64,000 bases of DNA from Oribacterium sinus (GCF_014202695.1 NZ_JACHHH010000003.1:186001-250000), one strand, 5' to 3'; shown: positions 44,774-54,416, counted from the first letter of the stretch. Notes: generated by a model from the sequence alone, not told the origin. A program made the numbers and translations.

Positions 44774-45922
44774 CTATCCGAAACGCTTATACAAGGTGGC
44801 ATGATCCTTAATACACTGCCAGGTGCTGGAGCTGTAGCCGGTTACCACCAAAAGATTCTTTCCATTTGCTCCTTTTCCGCTACTGACAGCGCAAAACATA
44901 GATTGACGAACAAAACCTGTTTTCGCCATAGTCACACTGGCGCCTCCGGTATCCTGCCCTTTTATTCTTTGTACAAACAGGTTCGTCAGCTTAATACCGT
45001 CCCCATGCTTATTGGTGGCAGGAATCTGATAGTTCTCCGTGGAAAGAACCTCTCTGGCTAAGGAATTTCGCATAGCCGCCGCCATAATTTCTCCAATATC
45101 CTTTACATTCATATGATGGGTACTGTGATATAGCCCTGTGGCATTTTGGAATTTACAGTCTGAGGATAGTCCTAAATCCTGGGCTTTTTTATTCATTAAA
45201 GCTACAAATCCGGCTTCAGAACCGGCAATTTCCTTCGCCAGAGCCAATACGGCATCCGCTCCTGAGGGTAGAATTACCCCATAGAGTAAATCCTTTACCC
45301 GAACCTGCTCCCCTGCCACAAAACCGCAGTTGCTGGCTCCTCTTGCCTTCACATAGTCCACGATATCCTGGGTAATGGTAATCTTCTTCTCTAAATCCAG
45401 AAGATTCTCTACCGCCACAAGTAAAGTCATCACTTTCGTCATAGAGGCCGGATTCATGCTTACGGAGCTGTTCTTTTCTCCTAAGATTGTACCTTGATCC
45501 AAGTCAAAAACCACTGCATAATTGGCATTCACCTCTGAGCCGATAGACTTGGTTTGCCCATTCCCCGAGAGCTTTGCCAAATTCCACTTTCTTTCCTGAG
45601 TAACAGCCGTATTTTGGCCGCCACTCTTCGTTGTATTTTGAGAGGAGGCACTGGTCGGATTGGCTGCCGGACTGCTTCCGCCGGAATTTGCAGATCCACT
45701 GTTTCCTGCCCCGGTATTCCCCTGATTATTATAAAGAAGGTCTTCAATATACTGGTAGGTGGAATCCTTTCCTCTTCCTACACCATTTCCATTAACGGAA
45801 ACCGGACCGTAGTCTGAAATTCCGTAAACTCTTTCTTCTGCATAAATCAATGTACTCTGTAATATGGATAGTAATAAAACCATAGAGCACAAGCTTTTTT
45901 TGATTCCCATTCTTTTTCTCAT
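44774..45922 (-). CDS. D-alanyl-D-alanine carboxypeptidase (PBP5-like, S11)
   Basis: 382-aa secreted penicillin-binding protein that trims the terminal D-Ala of peptidoglycan stems. The signal peptide ends near IYAEE. A glycine-, serine- and asparagine-rich linker of about 60 residues follows. The S11 active-site motifs are complete: SMTK, SNC in the SxN position, and KTG in AKTGF. The C-terminal PBP5 domain and membrane-anchoring helix seen in DacA are missing, so it is probably a released or wall-associated form. It is directly upstream of metA. Confidence 0.9.
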   Translation of the reverse strand: MRKRMGIKKSLCSMVLLLSILQSTLIYAEERVYGISDYGPVSVNGNGVGRGKDSTYQYIEDLLYNNQGNTGAGNSGSANSGGSSPAANPTSASSQNTTKSGGQNTAVTQERKWNLAKLSGNGQTKSIGSEVNANYAVVFDLDQGTILGEKNSSVSMNPASMTKVMTLLVAVENLLDLEKKITITQDIVDYVKARGASNCGFVAGEQVRVKDLLYGVILPSGADAVLALAKEIAGSEAGFVALMNKKAQDLGLSSDCKFQNATGLYHSTHHMNVKDIGEIMAAAMRNSLAREVLSTENYQIPATNKHGDGIKLTNLFVQRIKGQDTGGASVTMAKTGFVRQSMFCAVSSGKGANGKNLLVVTGYSSSTWQCIKDHATLYKRFG

Positions 45923-46144
45923 CTTTCCCTGATTGCTTCTTCCTATAATGTTTTAACTTTTTAAAAGAAAGGACTATCTCTTCCTATTAAAAATTTCACT
46001 CTTTCCTTCGCATCTCAATTTCTCTTAGCTGTTTTTCTCTTTATTCTCTCAGAATAAAGGAAAACATTTTCATCATAAAGGGCAAAGCAGAAAAGCACAA
46101 GGGATAAAGCTTACAAAATCATGTCAACTATTCACCGGCCTTTG

Positions 46145-46774
46145 TTACACACAGATATCCGCCTTGATTTTTTCAAATATTTTATCTCCGATTCTCTTCA
46201 CATTCTTAATTTCTTCAATACTGGAAAATCCGCCGTATTCCTCCCTGTAACGGATGATATTTTTTGCCGTGGCGGGACCAATTCCTTTTAAGCTTTCCAG
46301 CTCCTGCTCTGTAGCGGTATTGATATTGATTTTCTTTTCCTCCCGATTTTGCTGAATTTTCTCTGGACTGTCTTCTATGCCGGCTTCTTTCTTTTCGCCA
46401 TCCACTCCGATTTCTGCTTTACTTTCTGCTTTACTTTCTTCTTCACTTTCTTCTTTGCTTTCTTCCTTTCTTTCTTCTTTACTAATCTCCGGGTTCTCTT
46501 CTTTTTTCTCCTTTTTATTCTCTTCTTGCTTTTCTTTCTTTTCTTCTGCCGTTTTTCCCTGATTTACCGGCAGCATTTCCTTGCTCTTTACCTCTAAGCT
46601 TTCATAAGCACCTCGGGCTAAAAACGCTTCTTTCTCTTCCCCCGCCGCACCCTTATAAATAATTTTTCTTTCCCGTTCCTGATTCATGAAAAATAAAAAA
46701 CCCAGAAGCATAAACATCAGGAGCAATAAAATAATTTTCCCCTGTTTCAAGGAAGATAGACTAAATTTAGGCAT
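46145..46774 (-). CDS. ComEA-like helix-hairpin-helix protein
   Basis: 209-aa protein with an N-terminal membrane anchor (about residues 13-30), then about 110 residues of very charged, low-complexity linker (many EESK/KEE repeats), then a DNA-binding tandem HhH domain: INTATEQELESLKGIGPATAKNII and FSSIEEIKNVKRIGDKIFEKIK. This is the ComEA arrangement, where the protein binds incoming DNA outside the membrane and passes it to ComEC. The usual SLBB-type region between anchor and HhH is absent and replaced by the linker. AAAGGAAC precedes the ATG. Confidence 0.85.
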   Translation of the reverse strand: MPKFSLSSLKQGKIILLLLMFMLLGFLFFMNQERERKIIYKGAAGEEKEAFLARGAYESLEVKSKEMLPVNQGKTAEEKKEKQEENKKEKKEENPEISKEERKEESKEESEEESKAESKAEIGVDGEKKEAGIEDSPEKIQQNREEKKININTATEQELESLKGIGPATAKNIIRYREEYGGFSSIEEIKNVKRIGDKIFEKIKADICV

Positions 46775-46794
46775 AAGAAGTTCCTTTCTAAAAA

Positions 46795-46911
46795 ATGAAT
46801 AGATTGCAGAATACTTGAAAAAAAATCAATGACAGAATATTTGAAAATAAAAGTACAGAACGTAGCATGCTTGGAATTAAAATGAATAGACTGTAGAATG
46901 CTTGAAATTAA
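46795..46911. repeat. Four degenerate tandem copies of a ~30-bp unit
   Basis: Units of about 27-31 bp, each ATGAATAGA, CTGTAGAATGCTTGAAA, then an A-rich end, with many changes; weaker copies continue to about 47000. They start 6 nt from the ribosome binding site of the ComEA-like gene. The rest of the 46775-47227 gap is A/T rich and has no gene. Confidence 0.65.
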
Positions 46912-47027
46912 ACGGATAAATAGACAAATAAGCAAATAAATGAATGTTTGCTTGAATTAATGGATGAATAGAAATAAAAACGCTGGAAAAAATAAATAAC
47001 TGGAAATAAGAAAACTTGAAGATGAAC

Positions 47028-47070
47028 AAACGAGATATTTCACGCTTTGCGAGCGATACTCGTTATGAAT
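47028..47070 (+). repeat. 43-bp palindromic repeat, copy 3
   Basis: Begins AAACGAGATATTTCACG and ends GCGATACTCGTTATGAAT; same length and orientation as the copy at 7738. Confidence 0.85.
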
Positions 47071-47144
47071 AAAAGGATGAATAATGGTAGGAAAAATAGA
47101 ATCTTTAAAAAACGAAAGAAGAAATTGATGAGCTATAGTATAAC

Positions 47145-47196
47145 ATAATCTTCCCTACAAATTCTCTTCGAATAAAAATTTTATAGGGAAGATTAT
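47145..47196. terminator. 13-bp perfect inverted repeat, possible terminator
   Basis: ATAATCTTCCCTA / TAGGGAAGATTAT around a 26-nt A/T-rich loop, 32 nt past the stop of the ThyX-like gene (-). There is no clear U tract, so it may instead stabilise the 3' end. Confidence 0.4.
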
Positions 47197-47227
47197 TGCC
47201 ATAAAAAATTTTAAAAAGCGGAAAAGG

Positions 47228-47860
47228 CTATGCTTCCGATTCCTTCTCTGCCAAAATCAGCTCCTTGGCATAGGGCAAGGTCTGAATCCAATCGCAGAAA
47301 GTATGCCATTCCTCCAGCTTATGGTTCTTTCTGGAAAAATACATATTAATAAGGCTCTCATAATTCATGGTACAGGTCCGCATTTGCTGATAAGAACTGG
47401 GAAGCAATTGGATAATAGTGTACCAGTCCTCCTTGTTTTTCTTCTCCAGAAAACGAAGACGAATACGTTCCAGATCCTCCACGGTTCTTTTCAAACTCTC
47501 CAGCCCTTCCTCTGTGAGATGGTCATGGGAAAAGTCCTCTATACTAAATTCCTTAGAATGAATTTTGTGCATGGTAGAGGTGGAATTTGCTACAGTTGCC
47601 ACCTTATACGTGTCATACTCCTTCCACCAATAAAGAGGAGCCGTAATGTCCACGGAGACAAAGATTTGGCGGATAAACTTTCTATGATCGGAACCGGCCA
47701 GTCGTAAACGTCTTGCCAGATTCATGTCATTAGGTCCCAGCTGATAATTTCCTTCTTCATCATAATAAGAATCCGCTCTATCCCAGGAATTCATAGGATT
47801 TCTGGCACCTCTAATCGCATTTTCTATATTCATTACGGATGTTCTCTCACACTTTAACAT
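47228..47860 (-). CDS. ThyX-like protein lacking the ThyX motif
   Basis: 210-aa protein. GSDHRKFIRQIFVSVDITAPLYWWKEYDTY, NSTSTMHKI and the late RTCTMNYESLINMYFSRKNHKLEEWHTFCDW resemble the flavin-dependent thymidylate synthase fold. The ThyX signature RHRxxSxNxxS is absent. Similar proteins in Firmicutes and their phages are usually called hypothetical or ThyX-like. Start ATG 47860 has AAAGGAAG upstream. It is monocistronic. Thymidylate synthase activity is not supported; a flavin- or nucleotide-binding role is possible. Confidence 0.65.
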   Translation of the reverse strand: MLKCERTSVMNIENAIRGARNPMNSWDRADSYYDEEGNYQLGPNDMNLARRLRLAGSDHRKFIRQIFVSVDITAPLYWWKEYDTYKVATVANSTSTMHKIHSKEFSIEDFSHDHLTEEGLESLKRTVEDLERIRLRFLEKKNKEDWYTIIQLLPSSYQQMRTCTMNYESLINMYFSRKNHKLEEWHTFCDWIQTLPYAKELILAEKESEA

Positions 47861-48066
47861 AGCTCTTCCTTTCTCACGTAAAACTGATGGCAGTATAACA
47901 TGGGACGTTTTTCTAAGCCAGCCTAATATAGCTTTTTAGAATACTTTTAGGCTTTTTTCCTTTGTAGCGCGATTACTCCGGACTTTCGCTTCCGTTATTT
48001 TTTTAGAACATTTTTCCTAAAAATCAAAGTTTTTCGCCCTATTCTTTAGCCTTTTTGAGCAAAACA

Positions 48067-48075
48067 TGCTATACT
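48067..48075 (+). promoter_or_regulatory. Extended -10 promoter of pepP
   Basis: TGCTATACT, with TG one base before TATACT, 49 nt upstream of the pepP start. There is no strong -35. The candidate RNA promoter at 41708-41716 shares the form TGCTATCCT. Confidence 0.55.
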
Positions 48076-48124
48076 ATCCTACAGCATTTGGTTTTTTATA
48101 CTTGAAGAATTATGGAGGTAGAAC

Positions 48125-49912
48125 ATGACAGTACCTGAGAGACTTTCCGCACTTAGAAAGATTATGAAGGAAAAGGGCATTACTATGCTGATTGTCCCCA
48201 CCGCGGATTTCCATCAAAGCGAATATGTTGGAGAGCATTTTAAAGAGAGAATGTTTATCACCGGATTTACCGGTTCTGCCGGAACTGCTCTTATCGGTTT
48301 AGAGGAAGCAAGGCTTTGGACTGACGGTCGCTATTTTATCCAGGCTGCTAAGCAGTTGGAGGGAACCACCGTTCAGCTGATGAAGATGTTCGAGCCGGGA
48401 GTACCCAGTCTGGAAGCCTTCTTAGAGGAGCATTTGAAGGAGGGCGATACCCTTGCCTTTGACGGTCGTGCCGTATCCGTAGGAGAAGGGCAGGAATACG
48501 CTCGTATTGCCGAGAAAAAGAAAGCTAAGATTCTCTATGATGAGGACTTTGTAGATCCGGTTTGGAAGGATCGTCCGGCACTTTCCGAAGAGCCTGCCTT
48601 TGATCTGGATGAAAAATATGCCGGAGAAAGCGTAAGCAGTAAGATGGCTCGTATTCGTAAGGAAATGGAAGATGAGGGTTGCAATACCCATATCGTTTCC
48701 ACCCTGGATGATACCTGCTGGACTCTGAATATCCGCGGTAATGATATCGAGTTCTTCCCTCTTGTTCTCAGCTATGCCATCATTCGCATGGACCGTTTCG
48801 ACTTATACATTGATGAAAGAAAGCTGGACAAGGCTTTGCAGGAAAAGCTGGCTAAGGATGGCGTAGTGCTTCATCCCTACAATGCCATTTACGAGGATGT
48901 AAAAAAACTTTCCGACAAGGATATTGTTATGATTGACCCGAGCAAGTTAAACTATGCTCTCTTCAACAATATTCCCAAGTCTGTAAAGACCGTAGAAAAG
49001 AGAAATCCTGCCATCTTAATGAAGGCTATCAAGAATCCTGTTGAGATTGAAAATATTCGTAAAGCCCAGATTAAGGATAGCGTTGCACACCTTCGCTTTA
49101 TGAAGTGGCTGAAGGAAAATATCGGCAAGATTAAGATTACAGAGATGTCTGCCGCAGCAAAGCTGGATGAGTTCCGTGCCGAAATGGGCAACTTTATTCG
49201 TCCAAGCTTCGAGCCCATTTCTTCCTTTGGTCCTCATTCCGCTATTGTGCACTACACCTCTTCTCCTGAAACCGATGTGGAATTCCATACCGGAACTCTG
49301 TACTTAAGCGATACCGGTGCAGGCTTCTATGAAGGTTCCACCGACATTACCAGAACCTTTGCTTTAGGAGAGGTTCCTCAGCAGATGAAAGATGATTTTA
49401 CTTTGGTAGCTATCAGTAACTTACACCTTGCCAATGCGAAGTTCTTAGAGGGATGTAGCGGTTTAACTCTGGATATCCTCTGCCGTCAGCCATTCTGGGA
49501 CAGAGACTTAAACTTCAACCATGGTACAGGACATGGCGTAGGATACCTTCTGAACATCCATGAAGGTCCTATGGGCTTCCGTTGGAAGTACCGTGCCGGA
49601 GAAGTGGAGGCTTTCCAGGAAGGTATGATTATTACCGATGAGCCGGGATTCTATATAGAAGGTTCCCACGGTATCCGCCTGGAAAATGAGCTTCTCGCCA
49701 GAAAGGGAGAGAAGAACGAGTATGGACAGTTCATGTATTTTGAAACCATTTCTCTGATTCCTTTCGATCTGGATGCCATCAATCCGGATATGTTGAATGC
49801 AGAGGATAAGAAGCTCTTAAACGACTACCATGCAAGAGTTTATGAGACCATTGCCCCACTTCTTAAGGAAGACGAGAAGGAATTCTTAAAGAAGTACACC
49901 AGAGCAATCTAA
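48125..49912 (+). CDS. pepP: Aminopeptidase P family (Xaa-Pro, M24B)
   Basis: 595-aa cytoplasmic metallopeptidase cutting the bond before proline. Two creatinase-type N-terminal domains (about residues 1-300) precede the pita-bread catalytic domain. The metal ligands are in LSDTGAGFYEGSTDITRTF, FNHGTGHGVGYLLNIHEGP, IITDEPGFYIEGSHGIRLEN and the C-terminal extension typical of long aminopeptidase P. GGAGG stands before ATG 48125. It is the only plus-strand gene between 42 and 64 kb. A strong terminator follows. Confidence 0.95.
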   Translation: MTVPERLSALRKIMKEKGITMLIVPTADFHQSEYVGEHFKERMFITGFTGSAGTALIGLEEARLWTDGRYFIQAAKQLEGTTVQLMKMFEPGVPSLEAFLEEHLKEGDTLAFDGRAVSVGEGQEYARIAEKKKAKILYDEDFVDPVWKDRPALSEEPAFDLDEKYAGESVSSKMARIRKEMEDEGCNTHIVSTLDDTCWTLNIRGNDIEFFPLVLSYAIIRMDRFDLYIDERKLDKALQEKLAKDGVVLHPYNAIYEDVKKLSDKDIVMIDPSKLNYALFNNIPKSVKTVEKRNPAILMKAIKNPVEIENIRKAQIKDSVAHLRFMKWLKENIGKIKITEMSAAAKLDEFRAEMGNFIRPSFEPISSFGPHSAIVHYTSSPETDVEFHTGTLYLSDTGAGFYEGSTDITRTFALGEVPQQMKDDFTLVAISNLHLANAKFLEGCSGLTLDILCRQPFWDRDLNFNHGTGHGVGYLLNIHEGPMGFRWKYRAGEVEAFQEGMIITDEPGFYIEGSHGIRLENELLARKGEKNEYGQFMYFETISLIPFDLDAINPDMLNAEDKKLLNDYHARVYETIAPLLKEDEKEFLKKYTRAI

Positions 49913-49967
49913 TATATGCTTCTATATTAATATGAAGAGACTATAAAAAAGCGTCCCAAAAGAGAAG

Positions 49968-50007
49968 AAAAAAGTGTTCAGATGCAAATTGATCTGAACA
50001 CTTTTTT
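49968..50007. terminator. Bidirectional intrinsic terminator after pepP
   Basis: 16-bp inverted repeat AAAAAAGTGTTCAGAT / ATCTGAACACTTTTTT with an 8-nt loop. Stem and flanks (CCCAAAAGAGAAGAAAA before it) are related to the terminator at 34415-34447. Confidence 0.88.
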
Positions 50008-50070
50008 GGTATAAGCAAATTATGCCTAAAAATATGAGTACTTATTCCGCTTGCTACATTTACAGGAAAA

Positions 50071-50267
50071 GGGACCATAAAGAATCAAAATAAATAGATT
50101 TTCGTCAATATAGGTCTGAATATGGGGTAGTCTGAGCCCGTCAGTACTTACTGAAAGCGAGCAACGCGAAGCTTGAAGTTAGTACTGATACGTGGCGAAG
50201 CTAGCGAGAGCGTGCCCCAGTTGCAGACCTATATTGTTAAGAAAACTATTTTGATTTTTATGATCCC
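50071..50267. repeat. 197-bp nested-palindrome element, copy 2
   Basis: Same architecture as 37837-38034: outer arms with AATCAAAATA and its complement, a 131-bp core (50106-50236) with identical 13-bp ends, and the same inner hairpin. Five of the 12 core differences fall in the apical loop and five in a 5x5 internal loop. It occupies the gap between pepP and nfnB, which holds no gene. Confidence 0.9.
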
Positions 50268-50285
50268 TTTTTCTTATTTCACTAC

Positions 50286-51674
50286 TTACTTATTAGACAA
50301 GTACTCGTGAATTCCCTTTGCTGCCGCTTTTCCTGCACCCATGGCCAGAATAACGGTTGCAGCGCCGGTTACCGCATCACCTCCGGCATAAACCGCTTGC
50401 TTGGTGGTTTCTCCGTTTTCTTCCTTAGCGATAATACATCCTCTTCTGTTGGTATCTAATCCCTTGGTAGTCTCGCTAATCAGAGGATTGGGGGATGTTC
50501 CTAAGGACATAATTACTGTATCACAGTCAATCACATATTCGGAACCGGGAATCTCTACCGGTCTTCTTCTTCCGGAAGAATCCGGCTCTCCAAGTTCCAT
50601 CTTAATGACACGGATTCCGGTTACCCAGTCATTTTCATCCACAAGGATTTCTACCGGATTCTGTAAAAGGTCGAAGATAATTCCCTCTTCCTTGGCATGG
50701 TGTACTTCCTCCACTCTGGCAGGAAGCTCCGCCTCGGAACGACGATATACCACATGAACCTCTGCTCCTAATCGAAGAGCTGTTCTTGCAGCGTCCATGG
50801 CAACGTTACCGCCACCTACAACTACAACCTTCTTTCCGGCCTTCATAGGGGTATCTGAATCTTCTCTGTATGCCTTCATCAGGTTATTTCTGGTTAAGAA
50901 CTCGTTAGCGGAGTAAACACCGTTAGCTGTCTCTCCGGGAATATTCATAAACTTCGGAAGTCCTGCACCTGTTCCTAAGAACACTGCATCAAAGCCCTCG
51001 TCCTCCAAAAGCTCATCCACGGTAATGGAGCGTCCTACGAAAACATTGGTGAGAATCTTTACCCCCAGCTTCCGTACATTCTCAATTTCCGGACCAACTA
51101 CTCTGGTCTTGGGAAGACGGAACTCCGGAATACCGTACTGTAAAACTCCTCCCGGCTCGTGGAAGGCTTCGAAAATGGTTACATCATAACCTAATTTTGC
51201 CAAATCTCCCGCACAGGTTAAACCAGAGGGTCCTGCACCGATAACGGCTACTTTCTTGCCGTTGGGAGTTCCTGCTTTTGCTGCCACATAGTTGTGCTCT
51301 CTTGCCCAGTCCGCTACATAACGCTCCAGCTTTCCGATAGATACAGGCTCTCCCTTAATACCGCGGATACAAACGCCCTCACACTGGGTTTCCTGAGGAC
51401 AAACTCTACCGCAAACTGCCGGTAATGCGGAGGATTCTGCAATAATGTCTGCAGCCTTCTCAATATTGCCTTCTTTAATCTGAGTAATAAAATCATTAAT
51501 CTGAATAGAAACGGGACATCCTACTACACATTTCGGATTCTTACAGTTCAAACAACGGTCTGCCTCTTCCTTAGCCTCTGCATCGCTGTATCCCAAGCAT
51601 ACCTCTTCAAAGTTTTTTGCACGTACCTTCGGCTCCTGTTCTGCCACAGGAACCCTCTTCATCATATTTGCCAT
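50286..51674 (-). CDS. nfnB: NfnB/GltA-like FAD- and Fe-S-containing oxidoreductase
   Basis: 462-aa subunit annotated in many genomes as glutamate synthase small chain. N-terminal cysteines in ADRCLNCKNPKCVVGCPV hold 4Fe-4S clusters. Two dinucleotide sites, VIGAGPSGLTCAGDLAKLG and VVVGGGNVAMDAARTALRLG, bind FAD and NADPH. No large glutamate synthase subunit is nearby; the partner is the ferredoxin-reductase-like gene 12 nt upstream, so the NfnAB pair (NADH-dependent reduced ferredoxin:NADP+ oxidoreductase, electron bifurcating) is the best reading. Confidence 0.88.
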   Translation of the reverse strand: MANMMKRVPVAEQEPKVRAKNFEEVCLGYSDAEAKEEADRCLNCKNPKCVVGCPVSIQINDFITQIKEGNIEKAADIIAESSALPAVCGRVCPQETQCEGVCIRGIKGEPVSIGKLERYVADWAREHNYVAAKAGTPNGKKVAVIGAGPSGLTCAGDLAKLGYDVTIFEAFHEPGGVLQYGIPEFRLPKTRVVGPEIENVRKLGVKILTNVFVGRSITVDELLEDEGFDAVFLGTGAGLPKFMNIPGETANGVYSANEFLTRNNLMKAYREDSDTPMKAGKKVVVVGGGNVAMDAARTALRLGAEVHVVYRRSEAELPARVEEVHHAKEEGIIFDLLQNPVEILVDENDWVTGIRVIKMELGEPDSSGRRRPVEIPGSEYVIDCDTVIMSLGTSPNPLISETTKGLDTNRRGCIIAKEENGETTKQAVYAGGDAVTGAATVILAMGAGKAAAKGIHEYLSNK

Positions 51675-51686
51675 AATTTCCCTCCC

Positions 51687-52568
51687 TTAGTTGCAGTTTC
51701 CACATCCGCCATGGGACTTTTCTGCTTCCAAAAGTTCCAGTAATGCTTTACCTTCTTCGGCCTTATAGGTCTGCTGTCTCTTCATTGCCAGATTAAAATC
51801 TACCAAGTGTCCGTCAAACTCCGGTCCGTCCACACAAGCAAACTTTACCTGATCTCCGACAACCAAACGGCAAGCACCACACATTCCTGTTCCGTCAATC
51901 ATAATGGGGTTCATGGAAACAATGGTGGGAATTCCTAATTCTTTTGTGGTAAGGGCAGCAAACTTCATCATGATTACCGGTCCGATGGCAATACAACGGG
52001 TATACTTCTTACCCTCTTCATTGACCAGCTTCTTCAACACATCAGTAACCACGCCCTTGGCTCCGTAAGAACCGTCATCCGTAGTAACATAAACATTCTT
52101 AGCTACAGAGCGAAGTTCTTCTTCCATAATCAGAAGATCCTTATTTCTGGCTCCAAGAATAACATCTGCTTCTATCCCTCTTTCGTGTAGCCACTTTACC
52201 TGAGGATATACCGGAGCAGCTCCCACTCCGCCGGCAATGAAAATCAGATTTTCCTTTTTTAACTCTTCCGGGCTTAATTCTACCAGTTCGGAAGGTCTGC
52301 CTAAGGGTCCTACAATATCTGTGAAGTAGTCTCCTACTTGCAGGTGACTAAACTTCTCTGTAGAAGCGCCTACAACCTGGAACACAATGGTAATGGTTCC
52401 CTTTTCCTTATCGTAGTCTGCAATGGTGAGGGGAATTCTTTCTCCCAACTCTCCCAGTTTTGCAATCATAAACTGGCCGGGCTCCGCCTTTCTTGCTACA
52501 TAGGGCGCCTCCACGTCCATGAGCCAGTCCTTGTCAACGAGATGCTCAACTCTTGTGATCTTGTACAT
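51687..52568 (-). CDS. nfnA: NfnA/SudB-like FAD/NAD-binding reductase
   Basis: 293-aa ferredoxin-NADP reductase-like subunit, also annotated as sulfide/dihydroorotate dehydrogenase-like. It has a flavin-binding barrel (ERIPLTIADYD), then an NAD-binding half (FIAGGVGAAPVYPQVKWL). The 2Fe-2S cysteines are in GMCGACRLVVG and FACVDGPEFDGHLVDF. Start ATG 52568 (MYKITRVEHL) is chosen because GGAGGA precedes it; an ATG 12 nt upstream is weaker. With nfnB it should couple NADH, NADPH and ferredoxin pools, suiting an anaerobic fermenter. Confidence 0.88.
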   Translation of the reverse strand: MYKITRVEHLVDKDWLMDVEAPYVARKAEPGQFMIAKLGELGERIPLTIADYDKEKGTITIVFQVVGASTEKFSHLQVGDYFTDIVGPLGRPSELVELSPEELKKENLIFIAGGVGAAPVYPQVKWLHERGIEADVILGARNKDLLIMEEELRSVAKNVYVTTDDGSYGAKGVVTDVLKKLVNEEGKKYTRCIAIGPVIMMKFAALTTKELGIPTIVSMNPIMIDGTGMCGACRLVVGDQVKFACVDGPEFDGHLVDFNLAMKRQQTYKAEEGKALLELLEAEKSHGGCGNCN

Positions 52569-52802
52569 GCTCTCCTCCATGTTTCTTTCCTACGAAAAAC
52601 AAGTTTCGTAGACCTGTTCTTTCTAATTATAGAATAGCAGAATTTCAGTAAAATTCATCTACAAAACAGCATTATGTTCACAGTACACAAAATCGAAACT
52701 TCTTTCTTGTGTATAGCAAAAAAGAAATGATGTTTTTTTCAGCAATTTTATTGTAGCAAATAAAATATTTTTTTCCTGTTTTTTATTTATGCAAAGCTTA
52801 CT

Positions 52803-54197
52803 TTAATAAGCTAATTTCTCGGCAAAGTAAGACTGCAATTCACTGATAGGGATACGCACCTGCTCCATGCTGTCTCTTTCTCTTACGGTAACCGCATGAT
52901 CCTCTTCGGACTGGAAATCATAGGTTACGCAATAAGGGGTTCCGATTTCATCCTGTCTTCTGTAACGCTTTCCAATATTTCCACGGTCATCGTACTCGCA
53001 CATCCAATACTTGGACAATTCCTCATGAATCTTCTCTGCCCCTTCTCCCAGCTTCTTGGCAAGGGGAAGAACCCCAATCTTAATCGGAGCCAAAGCCGGA
53101 TGGAAACGGAGGACAGTTCTTTCATCTCCTCCTTCCAATTCCTCCACATCATAAGCCGCACAAAGGAAAGCTAAGGTTACACGATCCGCTCCCAGAGAAG
53201 GCTCTACAACATAGGGAAGATAATGCTCATTGGTCTCGTCATCAAAATACTTCATGTCCTGACCGGAGACCTCTTCGTGACGGGATAAGTCATAATTGGT
53301 ACGATCCGCAATTCCCCACAGCTCTCCCCAACCGAAGGGGAAAAGGAACTCTAAGTCTGTGGTAGCCTTGGAGTAGAAGGAAAGCTCTGCGGCCTCATGG
53401 TCTCTTGCCCGAAGCATTTCCGGCTTCATGCCTAAATTCAGAAGCCATTTCTGGCAATAATCCTTCCAATACCCGAACCACTCCAAGTCTGTGTCCGGTT
53501 TACAGAAGAATTCCAGCTCCATCTGTTCAAACTCTCTGGTACGGAAGGTAAAGTTTCCGGGGGTGATCTCATTTCGGAAGGACTTTCCGATCTGAGCAAT
53601 TCCGAAAGGCAGCTTCTTTCGAGAGCTTCTCTGCACATTTTTAAAGTTTACAAAGATTCCCTGTGCGGTTTCCGGACGAAGGTAAACTGTGTTCTTTGCA
53701 TCCTCCGTAACACCCTGGAAAGTCTTAAACATCAGGTTGAACTGACGGATAGGGGTGAAATTGTGCTTTCCGCAGCTGGGGCAGGGTACTTCGTGGGAGC
53801 TAATGAAGTTCTCCATCTCCTCCTTGGACCAGGCATCCACGGATCCCTCCAAAGGAATATTGTGACTTTCGCAGAAGTCTTCAATTACCTTGTCCGCACG
53901 AAAACGCTCACGACACTCTTTACAATCCATTAAAGGATCGGAAAAGCCTGCCAAATGTCCGGAAGCCACCCAGGTTTCCGGATTCATCAGGATGGCACAG
54001 TCAATACCTACATTATACTTGGATTCCTGCACGAACTTCTTCCACCAAGCCTTTTTGATATTGTTCTTTAACTCTACCCCTAAATTTCCATAGTCCCAGG
54101 TATTTGCAAGCCCACCATAAATTTCAGATCCCGGATATACAAATCCTCTGGTTTTTGCTAATGACACAATGGTGTCCATGGTATAATTTTTTGGCAT
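52803..54197 (-). CDS. glyS: Glycyl-tRNA synthetase (single-chain, dimeric type)
   Basis: 464-aa class II synthetase charging tRNA-Gly. It starts with the normal [25 protein letters not shown]. Class II motif 2 is in [29 protein letters not shown]. Motif 3 is [16 protein letters not shown]. The C-terminal anticodon-binding domain is [21 protein letters not shown] onward. No T-box is visible in the 309-bp upstream gap; a possible -10 TATAAT lies at 54297-54302 on the minus strand. Confidence 0.97.
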   Translation of the reverse strand: MPKNYTMDTIVSLAKTRGFVYPGSEIYGGLANTWDYGNLGVELKNNIKKAWWKKFVQESKYNVGIDCAILMNPETWVASGHLAGFSDPLMDCKECRERFRADKVIEDFCESHNIPLEGSVDAWSKEEMENFISSHEVPCPSCGKHNFTPIRQFNLMFKTFQGVTEDAKNTVYLRPETAQGIFVNFKNVQRSSRKKLPFGIAQIGKSFRNEITPGNFTFRTREFEQMELEFFCKPDTDLEWFGYWKDYCQKWLLNLGMKPEMLRARDHEAAELSFYSKATTDLEFLFPFGWGELWGIADRTNYDLSRHEEVSGQDMKYFDDETNEHYLPYVVEPSLGADRVTLAFLCAAYDVEELEGGDERTVLRFHPALAPIKIGVLPLAKKLGEGAEKIHEELSKYWMCEYDDRGNIGKRYRRQDEIGTPYCVTYDFQSEEDHAVTVRERDSMEQVRIPISELQSYFAEKLAY

Positions 54198-54416
54198 TTT
54201 TCTCTCTCCAGTCTAATTCTGATTTCCCCAACGTTTCCTTTTACTTCTTCCATCCTACAAAGACTCTTCTCCTTATTCTTTGTAAAATTATCTGTTATTA
54301 TACATCAAGCCGGAGGTCTTTGGAATATCCACAGTCCATCCCCGAGGAAACTTATTTAAATCCCCTATAAATAATGGCTTTTTTAAATATAAAATAGCTT
54401 TTTTAAATATAAAACA

